A stretch of 64,000 nucleotides of DNA from Jatrophihabitans cynanchi (GTDB lineage Bacteria; Actinomycetota; Actinomycetes; Mycobacteriales; Jatrophihabitantaceae), in contig NZ_CP097463.1 in assembly GCF_027247405.1 (NCBI RefSeq), positions 2,294,001-2,358,000 on the forward strand, written 5' to 3'. The translations under genes and the position numbers were made by a program. Positions 41,831 to 49,960 of this stretch are shown piece by piece (the stretch's first letter is position 1; each line of letters begins with the position of its first letter). The notes under the pieces are model-generated. The model ran no database searches. It was not told the origin of the DNA and was given only the letters and a program-made list of their open reading frames with translations.

Positions 41831-42850
41831 TCAGACCCCTGCCTTCTTGCCCTGGCGGACGCGCGGATCGAGGACGCCGTGGATCAGGTCCGTCGCCAGG
41901 TTGACCAGGACGAACAGCACCGCCATGACGAGCACACCGCCCTGGATAAGCGGGTAGTCGCGGGCGCTGATTGCGGTGACGATCAACCGGCCGAGCCCCG
42001 GCCACGAGAACACGACCTCGATCACGATCGCGCCGCCGAGCAGCGAGCCCACCTTGATGCCCATCATGATCACAGCCGGTGGGAGCGAGTTGCGGAGCAT
42101 GTGCCGCACCACAGCCACCTCGCTCATCCCGCGGGCCCGCAGCGCCTCGACGAACTCCTGATTCTTGGCCTCGATGAGGCTCGCGCGCAGCACCCGCGCC
42201 AACGTCGCCGACATCGCGGCACCCAGGGTCACGGCGGGCAGGACGAGGTGCTCGAGGGCCGATCGGAGCGCGATCCAGTTGCCGGACAGCACCGCGTCGA
42301 GCGTGTCGATGCCGGTGATGTCCCGCACGCTGAGGCCGGTCGCGAGGCGCCCGCCCGTCGGCAGGATGCCCAGGTGGACGGAGAAGACGAGGATGCAGAT
42401 GATGCCGAGCCAGAAGCTCGGCATAGAGATCCCGAACAGTGCCAGCGCGCTACCGGCCCGGTCGTAGATGCTGTTCTGCTTGAGCGCGGAGATCACCGCC
42501 ACCGGAAAGCCGATCGCGACGGCCACGACGAGCGAGGCGACGGTGAGTTCGACGGTCGCCATCAGCGCCGGGCGCACCAGCGAGCCGACGGACGCGCTAC
42601 GGAAGATGGAATTGCCGAGATCGCCCTGCAGCGCATGCAAGACGAAGTCGGCGTACTGGCGCCAGAGCGGCAGGTCGAGGCCGAGCTGGTGACGCAGCGC
42701 CGCCTTCTGCACGGCACTAACGTTCTGCTCGCCGTAGATCGCGTTGACCGGATCGCCCGGGGCGACGTGCATCAGCAGGAAGACGATGACCGACACGATG
42801 AACGCCACGATCACCGTCTGCATCAGCCGGACCGACACGAGCCGAACCAT
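41831..42850 (-). CDS. Peptide/nickel-type ABC transporter permease (DppB-like)
   Basis: The 339-residue permease has the DppB N-terminal helix (QTVIVAFIVSVIVFLLMHVAPGDPV), a TVELTVASLVVAVAIGFPVAV helix and the EAA loop (EFVEALRARGMSEVAVVRHMLRNSLPP). It is adjacent to the DppC-like gene and forms the heterodimeric channel with it. About 100 bases separate it from the substrate-binding protein gene. Confidence 0.92.
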   Translation of the reverse strand: MVRLVSVRLMQTVIVAFIVSVIVFLLMHVAPGDPVNAIYGEQNVSAVQKAALRHQLGLDLPLWRQYADFVLHALQGDLGNSIFRSASVGSLVRPALMATVELTVASLVVAVAIGFPVAVISALKQNSIYDRAGSALALFGISMPSFWLGIICILVFSVHLGILPTGGRLATGLSVRDITGIDTLDAVLSGNWIALRSALEHLVLPAVTLGAAMSATLARVLRASLIEAKNQEFVEALRARGMSEVAVVRHMLRNSLPPAVIMMGIKVGSLLGGAIVIEVVFSWPGLGRLIVTAISARDYPLIQGGVLVMAVLFVLVNLATDLIHGVLDPRVRQGKKAGV

Positions 42851-42949
42851 GGATCTCTACCCTCATTCGCAGCAGGAGTACGGGACGGGCGCCGAGGCAC
42901 CGGGCGGGGCCGGGTGGGGCCGGCCGCGGCCGGCCCCATCCGGGGTGAT

Positions 42950-44512
42950 TCAGCTCCTGCCCACTTGCGTGTTCAGGAGGTGGAACAGGCCGATCGGGGA
43001 CGGTGTCCAGCCGGTCACGTTCGACGAGACGCCGTAGATCTCGTTCGGCGTCACGATCGGCACCCAGGGCGCGTCGGCCAGCAGGGTCTGCATGATGCCG
43101 GCGAAGATCTTCTGCCGCGCGGCCGGGTCGACGGTCGACTGCTCCTGTTTGATCTGGTCGTCGAGCGACGGGTTCGAGTAGTTGGTGTACTTGCTCGTGT
43201 CGTCGCGACCGCTCCAGAAGTGCCGGATGATGAGCGCATCGAGATCGCCTTCGGCGACGCCCCAGGAGGAGAGGTACGCCTGCTCCTGCCCGGCCTCGGT
43301 CTTGGTATCGAAGGCGCTGTCCTCGACGGTCTGGATCTGCGCCTTGAGCCCTGCGGCCTGCAGCTGTCCGAGCACCGCCTGGCCGAGCGTCGCGTCGGCC
43401 TGGGTGACGTCGATGACGACCGGCGTGGTCACGTTCTTGAGTACCGCGCTGGCCGCCGCCTGGTCGAAGGTGTTGCCCGGGATGTTCGGCTGGTAGCCGA
43501 GCATCGCCTTGAAGGCGTCCTGGTTCAGCGGCTGGGCCTCGCCGACGTAGAGGTTCTTCGCGATCGACTGGGTGTCGACCGCCTGCACCACGGCGCGCCT
43601 TACGGCGGGGTCGTCGAACGGCTTGGCCTTCACGTTCATGCCGAGGAAGAAGATGCGGGTACCCGACACGGTCTCGGTCTTGGTGTCACCGGTGAGGGTC
43701 TTGGCGACGTCCGGCGGGATCTCGTTGGCGATGTTGATCGCGCCCGACTGCAACGCGGCCACCCGGGCGGAGACCTCCGGGATGGTCTGGAAGACGACCG
43801 TCTTCAGCTTCGGCTTGCCACCCCAGTAGTCGTCGTTGCGGGTCAGGTAGACCTGGTCACCTTCCCGCTTGTCGAACTTGAACGGTCCCGAGCCGATCGG
43901 CGCCGTGTTGAACTGCTTGTCGCCGACCTTCTTCATGTACTGCTCGGGGACGATCTGCATGTAGTCGAGGATCGTGAGCAGGCCGGGCGCCGCGCTCTTG
44001 GTCGTGAGCTGCAGCGTCATGTCGTCGACAGCCTTGACGTCGCTCACGATCGCGCTCAACTGCGAGTAGTACGAGAGCTGCAGCTTGGAGTCGAGCACCC
44101 GCTCGATGTTGTACTTGGCTACCTCGGCGTTGAACGGCTCACCGTTGGTGAACTTGACGCCCTTGCGGAGCTTGAAGACCCAAGTCCGCGCGTCCGGGTT
44201 GCTCCACGACTCCGCGAGCCGGGGTTTGGGCCGCAGTTCGTCGCCCTGGGTGACGAGTGTGTCGAAGATCGAGTCGCGGATTGCGATCGTCTCGCGCCCG
44301 CCGGTCGGCGCGAGCCCCGGGTCGAGGTTCATGATCTCGGCCGATAGGCCGATGACCAGTCGTTGCCCGTCGGCGGAGTTCTGACCACCGCCGCTGGAGC
44401 TTCCAGTGCAGGCCGACAGCGTCACTGCGACGACGGCGGCCGTGGCGCCCAGCGCGGCGGCGCTGCGGTACCGGTGCCGTCTGGGACGTGGCTCACGCTT
44501 AGGACGGATCAT
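42950..44512 (-). CDS. ABC transporter substrate-binding lipoprotein (SBP family 5, DppA/OppA-like)
   Basis: The 520-residue protein has a basic N-terminus, a hydrophobic signal helix and a lipobox VTLSAC with Cys at residue 35. The SBP_5 core includes PRLAESWSNPDARTWVFKLR and GSGPFKFDKREGDQVYLTRN. It would sit on the outer face of the membrane and define the substrate, probably an oligopeptide-sized compound. It is placed between the ATPase and permease genes. Confidence 0.93.
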   Translation of the reverse strand: MIRPKREPRPRRHRYRSAAALGATAAVVAVTLSACTGSSSGGGQNSADGQRLVIGLSAEIMNLDPGLAPTGGRETIAIRDSIFDTLVTQGDELRPKPRLAESWSNPDARTWVFKLRKGVKFTNGEPFNAEVAKYNIERVLDSKLQLSYYSQLSAIVSDVKAVDDMTLQLTTKSAAPGLLTILDYMQIVPEQYMKKVGDKQFNTAPIGSGPFKFDKREGDQVYLTRNDDYWGGKPKLKTVVFQTIPEVSARVAALQSGAINIANEIPPDVAKTLTGDTKTETVSGTRIFFLGMNVKAKPFDDPAVRRAVVQAVDTQSIAKNLYVGEAQPLNQDAFKAMLGYQPNIPGNTFDQAAASAVLKNVTTPVVIDVTQADATLGQAVLGQLQAAGLKAQIQTVEDSAFDTKTEAGQEQAYLSSWGVAEGDLDALIIRHFWSGRDDTSKYTNYSNPSLDDQIKQEQSTVDPAARQKIFAGIMQTLLADAPWVPIVTPNEIYGVSSNVTGWTPSPIGLFHLLNTQVGRS

Positions 44513-44524
44513 GGAGGTGCCTCC

Positions 44525-45337
44525 TCAGGCGATGCGTTTACGCTTGGTCGGATCGGGTACGGGTGTCGCCGCGATGAGCCGGACGGTGTATGGATGCTCC
44601 GGTCGGCCGATGACCGCATCGGTCGTCCCCTCTTCGACGACCTCTCCGCGGTACATCACGGCAATCCGGTCACAGAGCCCTTCCACGACGGCCAGGTTGT
44701 GGCCGATGAATAGGTATGTGAGACCGAACTGGCGTTGCAGCTCCTGTAGGAGCGTGAGGATTTGAGCCTGGATCGATACGTCCAGCGAAGACACGGGCTC
44801 GTCCAGGACGAGGACCTTCGGCTCCACGGCCAGGGCGCGGGCGATCGAGATGCGCTGCCGCTGGCCGCCGGAGAATTCATGCGGGTGCCGGTCCATCATG
44901 TCCGCCGTGAGTCCGCAGCTCTCGAGCAGGAACACGACACGGTCGCGCCGCTCGGCCGGCGAGTAGAGGCCGTGGATGCGCAACCCCTCGCCAACCAGCG
45001 AACCGATCCGCCAGTACGGGTTGAGCGAGGCCAGGGGGTCCTGGAACACCATCTGGGTGAGCCGGCGAAACGGTTTGAGGTCGCGGCGCCGCAACCGGCC
45101 GAGGTCGAAGTCGGCGACCCGGACGTGTCCGGAGTCGATGCTCTCGAGGCCGCACACGATCTTGGCGACGGTGGTCTTGCCGGAGCCGGATTCACCCACG
45201 AGGCCGAAGGTGCTGCCGGCCGGCACCTGCAGCGTCACCTGCTTCACGGCCTGCACGTCCTGGCCGCGCTGGAACATCCCCCGGCCTGTGTGGAAGGTGC
45301 GGCTGAGGTCGTTGACCTCGATGATCGGCGCGCTCAT
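44525..45337 (-). CDS. Peptide ABC transporter ATPase (DppF/OppF-like)
   Basis: The 270-residue ATPase has a Walker A ([15 protein letters not shown]), signature motif (EFSGGQRQRISIARALA), Walker B (VLVLDEPVSSLD) and H-loop (FIGHNLAVVE). The C-terminal extension of oligopeptide transporters (HPYTVRLIAATP) is present but short. The ATG overlaps the stop of the DppD-like gene. Confidence 0.92.
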   Translation of the reverse strand: MSAPIIEVNDLSRTFHTGRGMFQRGQDVQAVKQVTLQVPAGSTFGLVGESGSGKTTVAKIVCGLESIDSGHVRVADFDLGRLRRRDLKPFRRLTQMVFQDPLASLNPYWRIGSLVGEGLRIHGLYSPAERRDRVVFLLESCGLTADMMDRHPHEFSGGQRQRISIARALAVEPKVLVLDEPVSSLDVSIQAQILTLLQELQRQFGLTYLFIGHNLAVVEGLCDRIAVMYRGEVVEEGTTDAVIGRPEHPYTVRLIAATPVPDPTKRKRIA

Positions 45338-46290
45338 TCGCCCACCTGCGGGCTCTCGCAGCAGCGGAACCGCCGGTCGCCGAGATCGGTCTCGGCCGGC
45401 AGGGCGCTGGCACAGCTGGCTGTCGCGTGCGCGCAGCGGGGCGCGAAGGGACAGCTGGTCAACCGCCCGACCACGCGGATGGGGGCGCCCGGGATAGCCC
45501 GGAACGTCCGTTGCTGACCGAGCTTGGGCAACGAGTCGAGCAGCGCGCGGGTGTACGGGTGACGGGGCTCGGCGAACAGCGCCACAGTCAAGGCCTCCTC
45601 GACGATCACGCCGCCGTAGAACACCGCCACGCGATCACACGTCTCTGCCACGACACCGAGGTCGTGAGTGATCAGCATGACCGCGGTCTTGCGCTGTTCG
45701 ACGATCTGCTGGAGCAGCTCGAGCACCTGGCGCTGGATCGTCACGTCCAGCGCCGTGGTCGGCTCGTCGGCGATGATCAGCCGCGGGTCGGAGATCAGGG
45801 CAGTGGCGATGACCGCGCGTTGGCGCATCCCGCCCGAGAGCTGGTGCGGGTAGCTGTCCAGGCAGCGGGCCGGATCGCTGATCCCGACCTCGCCGAGCAG
45901 GTCCAGGCTGCGCCGCCTCGCGGCGGCGGCGCCGACCGAACCGTGGGTGCGTTGGATCTCGGCCAGTTGCTTGCCGATGGTGTAGACCGGGTCGAGCGCG
46001 GCCAGCGCGTCCTGGAAGACGAAGCCGATCGACCCGCCCCGCAGCTCGCGCAGCCGGCGGCGCGTGGCAGCGGTGAGCTCCTCCCCGGCGAGCCGGATGC
46101 TCCCGCTCATCACGGCGCCAGCCGGCAGCAGCCCGATAATTGCCCGGGCGGTCATGCTCTTGCCCGAACCGGACTCGCCGACGACGCCGAAGAACTCACC
46201 CTCCCCGACGGCGAAGGTTGCGTTGGTGACGGCATGCACGCGGCCGATCTGGACGCTAAGATCCGCTACCTCGAGCAGTGCCGGGGTCAT
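45334..46290 (-). CDS. Peptide ABC transporter ATPase (DppD/OppD-like)
   Basis: The 318-residue ATPase has a Walker A ([15 protein letters not shown]), signature ([17 protein letters not shown]), Walker B ([12 protein letters not shown]) and the Cys-rich C-terminal oligopeptide-transporter domain ([14 protein letters not shown]). ATG 46290 is chosen; the 126-codon extension upstream covers the divergent promoter region and is rejected. It is the first gene of the dpp operon, preceded by a TGGTCTGG-type motif. Confidence 0.92.
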   Translation of the reverse strand: MTPALLEVADLSVQIGRVHAVTNATFAVGEGEFFGVVGESGSGKSMTARAIIGLLPAGAVMSGSIRLAGEELTAATRRRLRELRGGSIGFVFQDALAALDPVYTIGKQLAEIQRTHGSVGAAAARRRSLDLLGEVGISDPARCLDSYPHQLSGGMRQRAVIATALISDPRLIIADEPTTALDVTIQRQVLELLQQIVEQRKTAVMLITHDLGVVAETCDRVAVFYGGVIVEEALTVALFAEPRHPYTRALLDSLPKLGQQRTFRAIPGAPIRVVGRLTSCPFAPRCAHATASCASALPAETDLGDRRFRCCESPQVGE

Positions 46291-46369
46291 CCGTCCGGGG
46301 TCCTCTCGCTGCGTCGGTGCCGACCGGTGGGAGTGGGGCCAGCCCGTCCCGCTCCAGCGCGGCTGCGCT

Positions 46370-46394
46370 ACTGGTCTGGCGCGGTCTGGTCTAG
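46370..46394 (-). promoter_or_regulatory. TGGTCTGG-type motif upstream of dppD
   Basis: The sequence ACTGGTCTGGCGCGGTCTGG (46370-46389) is continued by TCTAG; it contains two tandem GGTCTGG cores 12 bases apart. It lies 80-100 bases upstream of the dppD start in the divergent region shared with the GntR gene. Confidence 0.5.
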
Positions 46395-46552
46395 GAGTTT
46401 TGTGAACCGTAGAGCGAGGGAACCGACGCGTCAAGCGCCGCGCCACGCCCATCGCCCCCCCAGTCCGCAATGGCCAAAAAATGTGCTGCACGAGCGACCC
46501 TGGCGCGACAAGATCATTTTTGCTTGCGGCACCTGCTACCCTGCCCGACAGG
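46395..46552. other. Divergent dpp / GntR promoter region
   Basis: No gene is present. An AT-rich patch (CAAAAAATGTGC near 46474, ATCATTTTTGC near 46513) lies in the middle of this GC-rich sequence and probably belongs to the divergent promoters; exact -10 and -35 boxes could not be assigned. Confidence 0.35.
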
Positions 46553-46575
46553 CCGCATGGTCTGGCCTGGTTCGG
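46553..46575 (+). promoter_or_regulatory. TGGTCTGG-type motif upstream of the GntR gene
   Basis: The sequence GCATGGTCTGGCCTGGTTCG starts near 46555 and has the same TGGTCTGG core as the motifs at 36690 and 46370. It lies about 35 bases before the GntR start codon, so it would suit autoregulation. Confidence 0.5.
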
Positions 46576-46608
46576 CTCGCGTCCCCTGTCCGGCTTCGGA
46601 GAATTCGC

Positions 46609-47355
46609 ATGACGTCCACTGAGAACGACGGCTGGCTGAACTCGCGTCACGAGGCGGTCTTCGCGCACATCCAGCGCGAGATCGCGGCCGGTCGGCTCAC
46701 TCCCGGGACGAAACTGCTCGGCGAGCGGCGGTTTGCCGAGCAGCTGAGCGTCAGCCGCGAGACCGTCCGACTCGGCTTACGGATGGCCGAGCAGGCCGGC
46801 CTCATCGTGCGCGTGCCGACCCGCGGGACCTTCGTCGCGCCGCCGCGGGTCGACCAGGACCTGGGGCGGATGGACGCCTTCGACAGCACGGTGCGGCACC
46901 TGCATCTCAGCCCGGCGTACCAGTTGGTGCGCACCGGCTCGGTCGCCGCCGACAGCCAGCAGGCCGAGCGACTCGGCAGCGTTCCCGGGACGGAGCTGCT
47001 TTCGGTGGAGGTGCTCGGGGTGGGCAGCGGGCTCCCGCTCGCCTACTACCAGTCCTTCCTGCCGCCCCATGTCGTCGAGCGGCTACCCGGGGAGCCGGAG
47101 TGGGGCGCGAAGTCCACCTACCAGATCGCCGGGCACGCGCTGGGAGCCAACGACCTCGACGTGTCCCAGGAGTTCGAAGCAGTGCCGCTTCCGCGAGAGA
47201 TCGCGCAACTGCTCAGGGTGAGCGCGAAGTCTGCGGGCTTTCGCACGGTCAGCCTCTTCACGCACGGCGCTACGCCGGTCGAATTGCGCATCGGTTGGTA
47301 TCCGGGAAGCCGCTACCGGTTCCGCATCACCCGGCAGGTCCGACTCACCGAGTGA
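46609..47355 (+). CDS. GntR-family regulator with UTRA domain
   Basis: The 248-residue protein has an N-terminal winged helix (IQREIAAGRLTPGTKL, RRFAEQLSVSRETVRLGLRMAEQAGLI, RGTFV) and a C-terminal UTRA ligand domain of the HutC subgroup (LLSVEVLGVGSGLPLAYYQSFLP, GHALGANDLDVSQEFEAVPLP). ATG 46609 follows a GGAG site. It is divergent from the dpp operon and very likely its regulator; the effector is probably the imported compound or a product. Confidence 0.87.
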   Translation: MTSTENDGWLNSRHEAVFAHIQREIAAGRLTPGTKLLGERRFAEQLSVSRETVRLGLRMAEQAGLIVRVPTRGTFVAPPRVDQDLGRMDAFDSTVRHLHLSPAYQLVRTGSVAADSQQAERLGSVPGTELLSVEVLGVGSGLPLAYYQSFLPPHVVERLPGEPEWGAKSTYQIAGHALGANDLDVSQEFEAVPLPREIAQLLRVSAKSAGFRTVSLFTHGATPVELRIGWYPGSRYRFRITRQVRLTE

Positions 47356-48063
47356 GGCGTCTGCGGGTGATCGCGCCGCGCTGGAGAGGAACCGGGGAGG
47401 CCCAGACCGGCCTTGGCCGCGACGCCGAGATCGAGAAGGTCACCGACCACGGCCAGATCGCCAGCTACTGCGTCATGAGCACCCCGCCGTCGGTCGTCGA
47501 CGACCAGGTGCTGCCCGCCGACACTGGGGGTCAGACACAGCACGACCCGCGCCGGCGCCAAGTTCGCCGAGCGCGTCGGCGGCCCAGTACCAGCCGTAAG
47601 TGGCCTCAGCACCACTTCCGGGGACTCGCCCGCGCGGGCCTCACCGCCACGAGCCGCTCCGGATCGTTAACGATGCGCACCGTCTCCAACCGCTCCCCAG
47701 ACTCGGTCATCCGGACCAGCACCGAGCGGCGCCAGTTCATGTCCATTCCCACGTACTGCTTTCCTCGTACTGTTCGCTCACAAGGGGCCTCCTTCGTCGT
47801 GCCGACGCGAACACGCCGAGGTCTACTCGGTGAGTCCACGAGGAGCGAGGCCCCGCTCCTTCATCCCATCAAGCCCGTGTCCGAGTGTTGGACGAGCCCG
47901 TCGAGGCGGCCGCGCTCGCCGGCGACCCATGCTGACGTTCGGCTCTCGGTCGAGACCGAGAACTACGCCAATGAGCAGCTCTGGTCTCGTGGTGACCGCC
48001 CTGGTGGCGCTCGAGGTCGCGAATTTCCCGCACGACGAACCCGCACCACTGGATGCGCAACAT
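47356..48063. other. Degraded region with mobile-element remnants
   Basis: No intact gene is supported. An IS110-family transposase fragment lies at 47540-47770. The rest shows broken frames on both strands, consistent with decayed mobile DNA at the right end of the island. Confidence 0.45.
47540..47770 (-). pseudogene. IS110-family transposase N-terminal remnant
   Basis: On the minus strand the frame starts near 47770 and reads KQYVGMDMNWRRSVLVRM, then ERLETVRIVNDPERL, the N-terminal DEDD region of IS110-type transposases. In a second frame ATYGWYWAADALGELGA follows, the next conserved block. At least one frameshift and loss of the C-terminal half make it a pseudogene. Confidence 0.65.
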
Positions 48064-48064
48064 G

Positions 48065-48319
48065 AACCTGTCTCGATCAACACCGTCGCTGGCGTCAGAG
48101 ACGATGAACCCTGCCGCGCTAGCCACGGCGCGACACCAACACCGGACGGCGCCGCGTCACAACTGAGACTGAAACTGAGACTGGAGCAGAGTTCTGGGCG
48201 GAAGCTGTGAAGGCCCCCTACGTGTCTGCGGCCCTACAGCCCAGCAAATAGGGGAATTAAGTTTGGCGGTGGCGGTGGGATTCGAACCCACGGTGGTGTT
48301 ACCCACACACGCTTTCGAG
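48065..48319. repeat. Direct repeat with attachment site, right copy
   Basis: This is the counterpart of 29935-30149. It contains the same TCAACACCGTCGCTGGCGTC, ACTGAGACTGAAACTGAGAC and CTACAGCCCAGCAAAT blocks and runs into the intact tRNA-Ser. Some 25-40 bases between the first and second block are extra compared with the left copy. Confidence 0.75.
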
Positions 48320-48351
48320 GCGTGCTCCTTTGGCCGCTCGGACACGCCACC
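48264..48351 (-). tRNA. serT: tRNA-Ser(CGA)
   Basis: A full cloverleaf is visible: acceptor GGTGGCG/CGCCACC with encoded CCA, an anticodon loop CTCGAAA (anticodon CGA), a long variable arm typical of tRNA-Ser, and the T arm GTGGGTTCGAATCCCAC. Its 3' part is the integration target; integration left the gene intact because the incoming core restores the 3' end. Confidence 0.93.
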
Positions 48352-48376
48352 GCCGGAAAGACTACAGGACGCAGCC

Positions 48377-48829
48377 TCAGCGCTTCGCCGCGAAGAAGTC
48401 CGCGAGCAGCGCCGAGCACTCGGCCTCGCACACGGCCGCCGCGACCTCGGGCCGGTGGTTCAGCCGACGGTCACGGACGACGTCCCAGAGCGAGCCGACC
48501 GCGCCCGCCTTCGGGTCCCAGGCGCCGAAGACCAGCCGGCGGACCCGCGCCAGCACCAGCGCACCGGCGCACATGGTGCACGGCTCCAGCGTCACCGCCA
48601 GCGTGCAGCCGTCCAGGCGCCACGACCCGAGCGCGGCACCGGCGCGGCGCAGCGCGATCACCTCGGCGTGCGCGCTGGGGTCCTGCCCGAGCTCGCGCTC
48701 GTTGTGCGCCCGGGCGATGACGGACCCGGCGGCGTCGAGGACGACGGCACCGATCGGCACCTCGCCGAGCGCCAGCGCGGCCCGGGCCTCGACCAGGGCG
48801 GCCTGCACCGCCAGCTCGTCCGCCGCCAT
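48377..48829 (-). CDS. tadA: tRNA adenosine(34) deaminase
   Basis: The 150-residue zinc deaminase has HAEVIALRRAG (His ligand and catalytic Glu) and PCTMCAGALV (two Cys ligands). It converts A34 to inosine in tRNA-Arg(ACG). The C-terminal NHRPEVAAAVCEAECSALLADFF is typical for actinobacterial TadA. ATG 48829 or GTG 48853 may be the start. It forms a cluster with two TadA-associated genes immediately upstream. Confidence 0.92.
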   Translation of the reverse strand: MAADELAVQAALVEARAALALGEVPIGAVVLDAAGSVIARAHNERELGQDPSAHAEVIALRRAGAALGSWRLDGCTLAVTLEPCTMCAGALVLARVRRLVFGAWDPKAGAVGSLWDVVRDRRLNHRPEVAAAVCEAECSALLADFFAAKR

Positions 48830-48845
48830 CGGATCCGGCCGGGCG

Positions 48846-49331
48846 TCAGACACGCAGGTCGTCGAAGGCCTCGGCGCAGCCGGCCTTCTCGCAGACGTGC
48901 ACCAGCAGGTCGATCGGCAGCATGCCCTCGTGCGCGCACATCGCGAGCAGCTCGCCGGCCGGTGTCCCGAGATCCTCGACGATGTCGGCATCGCCGAACG
49001 GTGCGCTGTCGTGGGCCGGCGGCGCATCCTCGTCGTCACTGAGCTCGTCCTCGCCGATCTCGTCCAGCTCCTCGATGATCACGGCCGCCAGCCGGTAGTT
49101 GTCCGCGGCGTGGCCGTAGGACAGGAACGCCCGCGGCTCGGTCTCGCTCTCATCGAGCCGCACGATCGCGGCGTACTCGTCGTCCTGCTCGATCACGAGC
49201 AGCCGCACGTCGCCGGCGACGTCCAGCACGACATCGGCGATATCGGTGACCGTCTCGCAGTCCTCCAGCGTCACCTCGCTCGCACGCCACCGCTCGCCCG
49301 TCCGCGTGAGCAGGGCAGCGAAGTAGGACAT
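48846..49331 (-). CDS. TadA-associated protein, first copy
   Basis: The 161-residue acidic protein begins MSYFAALLTRTGERWRASEV. The middle part contains LLVIEQDDEYAAIVRLDE and the C-terminus GELLAMCAHEGMLPIDLLVHVCEKAGC. It resembles the actinobacterial family annotated as tRNA adenosine deaminase-associated protein. It ends 17 bases before the tadA ATG, or overlaps the GTG. Its biochemical role is not established. Confidence 0.75.
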   Translation of the reverse strand: MSYFAALLTRTGERWRASEVTLEDCETVTDIADVVLDVAGDVRLLVIEQDDEYAAIVRLDESETEPRAFLSYGHAADNYRLAAVIIEELDEIGEDELSDDEDAPPAHDSAPFGDADIVEDLGTPAGELLAMCAHEGMLPIDLLVHVCEKAGCAEAFDDLRV

Positions 49332-49344
49332 CAGCGCGCCCCGA

Positions 49345-49917
49345 TCACCGCACGGCCCGGGCCGACTCGATGGCGCGGGCGTACTCGTCGGCCAGCCCCA
49401 GCCGATCCAGGATCTCCTCCAGCATCTCGTCCGGGTACGCGTCGATGTCATCGAGGATCTGTTCCATTTCGTCCTCGCCCAGATCGAGGTCGGCGAACAG
49501 GTCCAGGTCACCGATCGGCCAGACCTCGTCCAGCTCGTCGTCCTCCAGCGGCTCCTCGCCGAGCCGGACCAGCACCTGCTCGGCGAGCGGGTAGGCGACC
49601 GCCGCGGTGATGTCCGAGAGCAACAGCGCGATCCGGGGACCGTCCTGCCGCGCGATCAGGAAGAACTCGTCGTCGACGCTGGCAACCACGAACGCTCCGC
49701 CCTCGGGCGATTGCGAACGCAACGCCTGCAACAGCACGCCCAGATCGTCCAGCACGGCGGGCGGCAGCGGCTCGATCCGCCACACACCGCCGTCGCGAAA
49801 CGCCGCCACGGCGAAGCCACGTTGTGCCACTTGCCCCACCGCCTCTCGTGCCGTCACCGTCGCGAGGTATCGATCCTGACACGTCTGTCCCGTCCGCGGG
49901 AAGTCGGCAACGGCCAC
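49345..49917 (-). CDS. TadA-associated protein, second copy
   Basis: The 190-residue protein has the segments VGQVAQRGFAVAAFRDGGVW, FVVASVDDEFFLIARQDG and a very acidic C-terminal stretch (DLFADLDLGEDEMEQILDD). It is similar in layout to its neighbour and to the same TadA-associated family. GTG 49842 would give a shorter protein beginning VGQVAQRG. It is divergent from tyrA. Confidence 0.75.
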   Translation of the reverse strand: MAVADFPRTGQTCQDRYLATVTAREAVGQVAQRGFAVAAFRDGGVWRIEPLPPAVLDDLGVLLQALRSQSPEGGAFVVASVDDEFFLIARQDGPRIALLLSDITAAVAYPLAEQVLVRLGEEPLEDDELDEVWPIGDLDLFADLDLGEDEMEQILDDIDAYPDEMLEEILDRLGLADEYARAIESARAVR

Positions 49918-49960
49918 GCGCTACCGTCGCTGGCGTGAGTGCACACAGACAGCATCGCGC

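Noticed and set aside
41540-44347. Plus-strand open frame of 935 codons across the dpp permease and binding-protein genes
   Set aside because: It is rich in His, Arg and Asp without domains; the opposite strand encodes clear ABC transporter proteins.
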